The notes under the pieces are model-generated. The model did no database searches, had not been told where the DNA came from, and saw only the letters and a program-made list of their open reading frames with translations. A DNA stretch of 46,448 bases from JADGGM01 sp025449955 (lineage in GTDB: Bacteria > Gemmatimonadota > Gemmatimonadetes > Gemmatimonadales > Gemmatimonadaceae): the NCBI GenBank assembly GCA_036554285.1, contig DATBNO010000005.1, positions 1 through 46,448 on the forward strand, given 5' to 3'. Below are positions 41,338 through 46,448 of this stretch, piece by piece (within the stretch, counting starts at the first letter, position 1; every line of letters begins with the position of its first letter). The translations under genes were made by a program, and so were the position numbers.

Positions 41338-42808
41338 AGCGGTCGGGGTCTGCCACCTTGATGATCGTGCGCTTGTACACGCCGGCCGCGTCCCGATCGG
41401 TGAGATCCGCGAGCGCGCCCGGGAAGAGCACGTTGCCGCGCTCATCGCTGACGATCTTTACGATAGGCCGCGAGATCGCATCCGGGGAGGGGTTGGCCGC
41501 GTGGACGAGCGCGAGCTCGAACGTATCGAGCACCACCAAGGTCCCCACCGGGTAGTGGCCGACCAGGCTCATGAAGGCCTTGACCAGCACCTGATCCATA
41601 CCGCGACGCGGATTGATGCGCATCTCCTGCAGCACGTCGGCCGGCGACAGCGGCACCGTTTGATAGGCGCGCCGCGACGTGGCCGCATCGAACGCGTCCG
41701 ACACCGCCACCACTTTGCTGTAGATGCTCAGATCCCGCGGCCTGACGTGACGCGGGTAGCCGGTGAGGTCGGTCTTCTTGTGGTGCTCGAAGGCCACGAC
41801 CATCGCGCGATACGGAATGTCGTTCTGGCCGCGCATCTGGAACAGCTGCAGGACGCCGAGCCACGGGTGGTTGCACACCGTGCGCCATTCGTCCTCGGTG
41901 AGGGAGCCGGGTTTGTTGAGGATCTCGAGCGGCACGCGGGCCTTGCCGACGTCGTGCATCAGCGCGCCGACGCCCAGATCGTACAGCTGGAGCCGGGTGA
42001 GCCCCACCTTCCTGCCTAACGCAACCGAGAAGATGCACACGTTGACGCTGTGCGTGAACGTATACTCGTCGTAGTCGCGCAGCGTCGTGAGGCCGATGAG
42101 CGACGTCTCCTCGTTCAGAATCTGGTCGACGATGCCCTGCACCACCCGCTTGATCTTCTTGATGTTCGGGCTCTTGCCCATGCGCACCGAGTTGATGACC
42201 TCCTTGGTCACCGACACCGATTGCGCGTACGTCCGCTTCGCGGCCTCCTTCGCCTGCATCTGGCTCGCGGCGTCGGCCGCGTCGGCCGCCGAGAAGGGGC
42301 CGAGCTCGAACACCGACACGTTGGCGCCGGTGAGCTTGTCGCCTAACGCTTGGAGCCGCGCGTCCGGATCGCCCTGCTCCGGCGCCTGGAGCACCGTCAG
42401 GAACACCACCCAGTCGCGGGGCGTCGTGTCGCCGCGCACGCGGCAGAGTCCTGCCCCCGCCTCGCGGAACGCCGAGATGATGCGGCTGAACGTGGCGTAA
42501 TTGTCGAGGTCGAGTCTGAGGCGCGTGCCGTTGATGAAGATGAATTCGCCCGTGCAGCGGATGTCGACTTCCTGCTCGCGGCGAAAGAGGTCGTTCGTGA
42601 GGCGCACCAGGTCGTCGAGCGACTTCTGCACCACCGGATTGTCGGGCGGATACATCTTCACGGTGCGCAACGCACCGTACACCGCCATGAGCAGCTCGCG
42701 CCCGACTTTCCGGATGAACCCGTCGCTCCCGCGCTCGCCGATTTCCGGCGGCGGCGCGGGCGGACCGTACGTCCCCGTCGCGGCGTGGATGGGTTGGGCG
42801 GATGTCAC
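41306..42808 (-). CDS. HD-GYP-like domain protein with N-terminal module shared with the HEAT gene
   Basis: A 500-residue protein. The HD site is HSVNVCIFSVALG (His253), MHDVGKARVP (His285-Asp286), HP (314-315), EHHKKTDLTGYP (341-352; HHE is HHK here, and the GYP is kept) and SDAFDA (Asp371). HD-GYP proteins typically hydrolyse c-di-GMP; the changed HHE residue makes activity uncertain. The N-terminal ~145 residues contain RTVKMYPPDNPVVQKSLDDL, similar to the HEAT neighbour's RAVKTHQLYLPNNPIYQRSIDGL. The GTG at 42808 overlaps the HEAT stop (GTGA), and the stop overlaps trpA. So it is translationally coupled on both sides. Confidence 0.82.
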   Translation of the reverse strand: MTSAQPIHAATGTYGPPAPPPEIGERGSDGFIRKVGRELLMAVYGALRTVKMYPPDNPVVQKSLDDLVRLTNDLFRREQEVDIRCTGEFIFINGTRLRLDLDNYATFSRIISAFREAGAGLCRVRGDTTPRDWVVFLTVLQAPEQGDPDARLQALGDKLTGANVSVFELGPFSAADAADAASQMQAKEAAKRTYAQSVSVTKEVINSVRMGKSPNIKKIKRVVQGIVDQILNEETSLIGLTTLRDYDEYTFTHSVNVCIFSVALGRKVGLTRLQLYDLGVGALMHDVGKARVPLEILNKPGSLTEDEWRTVCNHPWLGVLQLFQMRGQNDIPYRAMVVAFEHHKKTDLTGYPRHVRPRDLSIYSKVVAVSDAFDAATSRRAYQTVPLSPADVLQEMRINPRRGMDQVLVKAFMSLVGHYPVGTLVVLDTFELALVHAANPSPDAISRPIVKIVSDERGNVLFPGALADLTDRDAAGVYKRTIIKVADPDRYGIRVSDYYI

Positions 42809-44547
42809 TGCGTGCCCCCACGCAGGGCCTTGTTGATGGCGCTGCGCACGCGGACATCCTTGTCGTCCGCCGCCTTCCGCAGCACCTCGAAGGCCTTGTC
42901 CGTTCCGATCCGGCCTAACGCCATCGCCGCGCAGGCGCGGAGCTCGGGATCCACGCGCAACCGCAGCAGCGCACTGCGTCCGTTGAGCAGCCCATCGAGC
43001 TGCGCGATGCCGGCATCGCCGGCCAGCAGTCCGTACGCCTCGAAGTAGGCCATCTTCTCCGTGAGGTCCGCGTCCTTGAGCGACGCACCCTTGACCACCG
43101 CTTCCACCTTGGCGAGTGCCGCACGGTGGCCGCGGGTGCTCAGCGTGCGGACCGCGGTGAGGCGCACGTCGCGGTCCGCGTCGTCGAGCGACGACTCGAG
43201 CGCCCGCAACGCGCCCGGCGATCCGATCTCCGACAGCGCCTGGACCGCGCCTAACCGACGCGGCACGGCGGCGTGCGAGAGGCACTTGAGCAAGTGCCCC
43301 ACCGCCGCCGGCGTCTTGAGGTCCGCCGCGCGCCGCATCGCCTCGACCGCCACCTGCTCGTCGTCGGCCGCGATCAGCTTGAGCAGCTCCGCGGTGTTCG
43401 ACGACGCGAGCCGCGCCGCCGTGCGCTCGAGCATCGTGCGCAGTTCGGCGCGCTGCGTCTGCTTGAGGCCCGAGAGAATCGTGCCTAACGTCTCGCCCTG
43501 CAGCTGCTCGAACAGCGCGTCCAGATCTTCCTGCGGCGGCACGGTGGTCGCGTCGTTGAGCGCCGTGAGCAGCTGCTGCAATACCGCCGGATTGCTGATG
43601 AGACCCGGGAGGGCCGCGAACCGCTGGCGATGCGCCGGCGAGAGATCGATGGCCCGCGTGAGCACTACGGCCGCTTCGCGCAGGAGCAGCGCGACCGCGC
43701 CATAGTCGCCCGCCGTGAGCAAGTGCGGCATGATCTGTTCGAGGATCGTGCAGACCTCGTCGCGCGCTTCGGGCGCCGGCTGCGTCTCCGCAATGTCGAA
43801 CAGAATGGTGAGGACGTTCCGGCGCAGGTTGAGCGTCTGCTCTTTCTGCACGGCCTCGCGCAGATAGTCGATCTCGTGCTCGTCGAGGAAGTAGAGCGAT
43901 CCGTCCAGCTCCTCGAGCTTGACGATGCCTTTGCGCTCCGTCTCCGCGACATCGTCACGAATGTCGGACACCGAAATCACGGGCGCCGGATGATCGGGGT
44001 CGTTCGCCGCCGCGGCCGCCGCTTCCGCGGCGTCCATGATGTCGCCGCCTAACCCTTCGCCAATGTCGATGAACCGGTAGCGCAGGTACGCGAACTCCTG
44101 CTCCCAGAGCAGCGTCAGCAGATCGTCCTCGTCGGGCGACGCTTTGCGCACGCGCTGCATGATGTCGAGCAGCGTCGCGACCTCGTCCTGCTCGAAGCCC
44201 TGCATGATCGTGAGCTCGCGCAGGCCATCCTTGTAGAACACCCACGGCAGACTCTCCGACCGCGAGCCCTCGTGGTGCACGCTGCGCCCCATCCAGCGGA
44301 ACTCGGACTCCGAGATCTGGAGCACCAGCTCGGTGGTGACTTCCCACATCGGCGTGAAGGACGTGCGCAATCCGTCGATCGACCGTTGATAGATCGGATT
44401 GTTAGGCAGATAGAGCTGGTGCGTCTTGACCGCGCGCACGAAATGGCGCACGAACTCTTCCACGAGCTGCGGTGAGAATGGCGGCTCGGGGAGCGCTTGC
44501 TCGGCGGTCAGCGAGGCTGCCGCGGCGGTGGCCGTGGTGGCTGTCAC
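42805..44547 (-). CDS. HEAT-repeat protein with N-terminal sensor-like module
   Basis: A 580-residue protein. The N-terminal module (about 25-130; FVRAVKTHQLYLPNNPIYQRSI, LVLQISESEFRWMG, LTIMQGFEQDEVATLLDIM) is shared with the HD-GYP neighbour. A middle helical region is acidic and Ala-rich. The C-terminal half has HEAT-type helical repeats: AVGHLLKCLSHAAVPRRLGAVQALSEIG, GALRALESSLDDADRDVRLTAVRTLSTRG and ACAAMALGRIGTDKAFEVLRKAADDKDVRVRSAINKAL. HEAT arrays form protein-protein scaffolds. The GTG at 44547 overlaps the trpB stop (GTGA). No enzyme motif is seen, so it is probably a partner or sensor subunit for the HD-GYP protein. Confidence 0.8.
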   Translation of the reverse strand: MTATTATAAAASLTAEQALPEPPFSPQLVEEFVRHFVRAVKTHQLYLPNNPIYQRSIDGLRTSFTPMWEVTTELVLQISESEFRWMGRSVHHEGSRSESLPWVFYKDGLRELTIMQGFEQDEVATLLDIMQRVRKASPDEDDLLTLLWEQEFAYLRYRFIDIGEGLGGDIMDAAEAAAAAANDPDHPAPVISVSDIRDDVAETERKGIVKLEELDGSLYFLDEHEIDYLREAVQKEQTLNLRRNVLTILFDIAETQPAPEARDEVCTILEQIMPHLLTAGDYGAVALLLREAAVVLTRAIDLSPAHRQRFAALPGLISNPAVLQQLLTALNDATTVPPQEDLDALFEQLQGETLGTILSGLKQTQRAELRTMLERTAARLASSNTAELLKLIAADDEQVAVEAMRRAADLKTPAAVGHLLKCLSHAAVPRRLGAVQALSEIGSPGALRALESSLDDADRDVRLTAVRTLSTRGHRAALAKVEAVVKGASLKDADLTEKMAYFEAYGLLAGDAGIAQLDGLLNGRSALLRLRVDPELRACAAMALGRIGTDKAFEVLRKAADDKDVRVRSAINKALRGGTQ

Positions 44548-45737
44548 GCGCTCGCGTCGGACGTCAAGATCTCGCTCACTTGCATCACGTCTTTGTCGCC
44601 GCGACCGCTCACGCAAATGAGCACCGGCGCGTCGGATGCCCACTGCCCGCGCTGGGACGCGACCCACGAGACGGCGTGCGCCGTCTCGAGCGCGGGAATG
44701 ATGCCCTCGAGGCGGCTCAACATCTGGAAACCGTCCAACGCTTGCGTGTCGGTGACCGACACGTAGCGCGCACGGCCCGATTGCTTGAGGTACGAGTGCT
44801 CGGGGCCAACGCCGGGATAGTCGAGACCCGCCGATATCGAGTGGGCCGGATGCACCTGGCCATGTTCGTCCTGCAGCAGGTAGCTGAGTGATCCGTGGAG
44901 CACGCCGGGCCGCCCTCTCGAGAGCGACGCGGAGTGTCGCTCGGTGTCGAGCCCGTCACCGGCCGCCTCGACGCCCACCAACTCGACGTCGCGATCGCCC
45001 ACGAATGCGTGAAAGATGCCCATGGCGTTGGAGCCGCCACCGACGCACGCCACCACCGTCGCCGGCAATCGGCCCGCGCGCTCCAACATCTGCGCGCGCG
45101 CTTCGATGCCGATGATCGACTGCAGATCGCGCACGATGCGCGGATATGGTGCCGGCCCAACGACCGAGCCGATGATGTAGTGGCTATCAGTCACGTTCGT
45201 TACCCAGTCGCGAATCGCTTCGCTCGTGGCATCCTTCAACGTCTTTGTTCCCGACGTCACCGGACGCACGTCCGCGCCCATGAGCCGCATCCGGAAGACG
45301 TTGAGCGCCTGTCGCCGCATGTCTTCCTCGCCCATGTACACCACGCACTCGAGACCGAACCGCGCGCACACCGTGGCCGTGGCCACGCCGTGCTGACCGG
45401 CACCGGTCTCGGCAATGATCCGTCGCTTGCCCATCCGCCGGGCGAGCAACGCCTGTCCGACGGTGTTGTTGATCTTGTGCGCGCCCGTGTGATTGAGGTC
45501 TTCCCGTTTCAGGTACACGGGCGCTCCGACCACCTCGGAAAAGCGCGGCGCATCGCTCAACGAGGATGGACGACCGACGTAGGTGCGGAGCAAACTGTCC
45601 AGCTCCGCTCGGAACGCGTCGTCCGCCATGGCCCGGTCATACTCTTCTGCCAATTGATCGAGTGCCGGCACCAGAGTCTCGGGCACGTAGCGACCGCCGA
45701 ACGCACCGAAGCGGTCCTGTCTCTCGACGATTGTCAT
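44544..45737 (-). CDS. trpB: Tryptophan synthase beta chain
   Basis: A 397-residue PLP enzyme making tryptophan from indole and serine. The PLP lysine is Lys88 in EDLNHTGAHKINN, with the phosphate-binding GGGSNAMG and the AETGAGQHG loop. It is the TrpB1 type (FGGRYVPETL N-terminus), which pairs with TrpA. The ATG overlaps the trpF stop by four bases. This gene contains no heptamer copy, unlike most genes here. Confidence 0.96.
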   Translation of the reverse strand: MTIVERQDRFGAFGGRYVPETLVPALDQLAEEYDRAMADDAFRAELDSLLRTYVGRPSSLSDAPRFSEVVGAPVYLKREDLNHTGAHKINNTVGQALLARRMGKRRIIAETGAGQHGVATATVCARFGLECVVYMGEEDMRRQALNVFRMRLMGADVRPVTSGTKTLKDATSEAIRDWVTNVTDSHYIIGSVVGPAPYPRIVRDLQSIIGIEARAQMLERAGRLPATVVACVGGGSNAMGIFHAFVGDRDVELVGVEAAGDGLDTERHSASLSRGRPGVLHGSLSYLLQDEHGQVHPAHSISAGLDYPGVGPEHSYLKQSGRARYVSVTDTQALDGFQMLSRLEGIIPALETAHAVSWVASQRGQWASDAPVLICVSGRGDKDVMQVSEILTSDASA

Positions 45738-46390
45738 ACGCGTTGGTTCTCGTGAAGCACGGCCTGCGCGAATTGGCGCATCCGCTCCGGGTCTTTGACG
45801 CCGCGCGCCCGCTCGATCCCCGACGAGACGTCGACGACATCGGGCTGGAATGTGCGAATGGCTTGGGCCACGTTGTCGGGCGTTAGCCCGCCGGCCACGA
45901 TGAAGGTGCTCCGCCGCGGACGCGCGTCATCCCGGAACGAGCTCCAGTCGAACGCGGTACCGGAGCCACCCAAGCTCCCGGCGACCGCCGCGTCCAGGAG
46001 GATGCCGTCGGCCACACCGTCGAGCTCGGCGATATGCACCGCCGCCTGGGCTCCGTCGGCAACGCGTACCACGGCCCAGACAGCGGTCGGCGATTGGAGC
46101 GCGGCGCGCACGTTGCGCACGGCCGCCGCCGATGCGTCGCCGTGCAATTGCGCGACGTCCAACCGCAGCCGGCGCGCCAGGTCGGCGATTTCCTCCGCGG
46201 GCTGCGGGCCGAACACCACGGCGCGTTTGACATCCGGCGACAGTGCGTCGAGCACCAATGCCGCACGCGCGGGATCGAGTCGTCTCGGGCCGCTTGCCAT
46301 CACCACGCCCGCGTAGGCGGCGCCGTGCGATCCCACCTGTGCGGCGTCCGTGGGACGGGTGAGGCCGCAGAACTTGATGTCAACGGCCAC
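45734..46390 (-). CDS. trpF: Phosphoribosylanthranilate isomerase
   Basis: A 218-residue TIM-barrel isomerase. The catalytic Cys8 is in IKFCGLT. QLHGDAS and GILLDAAV carry the general acid region, with phosphate-binding FIVAGGLTPDNV and VDVSSGIE. The start is GTG at 46390, overlapping the trpC end by 11 bases. The gene is coupled to trpB downstream by ATGA. Confidence 0.94.
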   Translation of the reverse strand: MAVDIKFCGLTRPTDAAQVGSHGAAYAGVVMASGPRRLDPARAALVLDALSPDVKRAVVFGPQPAEEIADLARRLRLDVAQLHGDASAAAVRNVRAALQSPTAVWAVVRVADGAQAAVHIAELDGVADGILLDAAVAGSLGGSGTAFDWSSFRDDARPRRSTFIVAGGLTPDNVAQAIRTFQPDVVDVSSGIERARGVKDPERMRQFAQAVLHENQRV

Positions 46391-46448
46391 GTCCGCTCCG
46401 CGGCACGCCCGTTAGTCCTTTCACCGCCGCCGTGGGATCGGCCGACGC
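46380..46448 (-). CDS. trpC: Indole-3-glycerol-phosphate synthase, C-terminal end only
   Basis: The 22 codons to the right edge read ...DPTAAVKGLTGVPRSGRGR and stop at TGA (46380-46382). A short charged helix at this point, immediately upstream of trpF in a trpC-trpF-trpB order, is the expected end of TrpC. Only the tail is visible, so the identification rests mainly on operon order. Confidence 0.55.
   Translation of the reverse strand, partial: ASADPTAAVKGLTGVPRSGRGR

Noticed and set aside
41306..44547. HEAT and HD-GYP pair as a recent horizontal insertion in the trp operon
   Set aside because: GC content, heptamer copies and overlap style are like the flanking trp genes, and there are no repeats or mobile-element remnants.

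Overview
The window is high-GC bacterial chromosome with dense, almost gapless gene packing and many ATGA/GTGA start-stop overlaps. The gene families point to a Gemmatimonadota-like bacterium: a PadR plus ADOP-type permease pair, AtuA-type proteins, a split B12-dependent acyl-CoA mutase and HEAT plus HD-GYP proteins. The phylum is inferred from gene style, not from a marker search. No rRNA, tRNA, CRISPR array, IS element or phage gene was seen. Start codons were re-chosen from overlaps, ribosome binding sites and family N-termini, so many coding regions are shorter than the longest open frame.

Layout. 1-985: lower-GC edge with the 3' end of an ABC permease and a CPPC redoxin-like gene. 990-3183: RNase G gene, a possible rodA remnant and a regulatory gap. 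3184-6230: padR and an ADOP permease. 6252-13154 (minus): a group-2 sigma factor, a hairpin, a U32 peptidase-like protein, recQ and an acyl-CoA dehydrogenase. 13343-14270: divergent marR and VOC genes around a perfect palindrome. 14285-18968 (minus): a coupled acyl-CoA operon of B12-binding mutase subunit, carboxylase beta subunit, AtuA, AtuA C-terminal domain protein, enoyl-CoA hydratase and a 54-residue membrane protein. 19139-20278: a secreted low-complexity protein. 20397-32778 (minus): a 12-kb tightly packed run of aspS, phoH, pgpH-like, ybeY, two CNNM/CorC genes, a UbiB-like kinase, meaB-like and icmA-like. 32870-34651: a PTS IIA gene divergent from rlmN. 34580-38475 (minus): folK, panB, panC, a GlmU-like pseudoenzyme, yqeK and a LytR_C protein. 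38531-39961: an NFACT (RqcH-like) gene. 39969-46448 (minus): trpC(partial)-trpF-trpB-HEAT-HD-GYP-trpA, then a secreted His-rich protein.

Working together. The mutase large subunit (564 aa), small subunit (136 aa) and MeaB-type chaperone form a complete B12 carbon-skeleton mutase. The large subunit carries the Phe/Gln pair known from isobutyryl-CoA mutase, not the Tyr/Arg pair of methylmalonyl-CoA mutase. The small subunit heads an operon with carboxylase and AtuA genes, which suggests a branched-chain or isoprenoid acyl-CoA breakdown route. The trp operon is interrupted by two signalling-type genes that share an N-terminal module and are translationally coupled to trpB and trpA.

The most unusual signal is a dispersed heptamer, GTTAGGC (complement GCCTAAC, usually extended to CGTTAGGC). 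I counted about 73 exact copies by eye, roughly one per 640 bases, where about five are expected from base composition. It lies in almost every gene, carries many of the rare TTA and CTA leucine codons, and sometimes supplies the stop codon. It resembles highly iterated motifs such as DNA uptake sequences, HIP1 or Chi, and is the best candidate here for an undescribed system.
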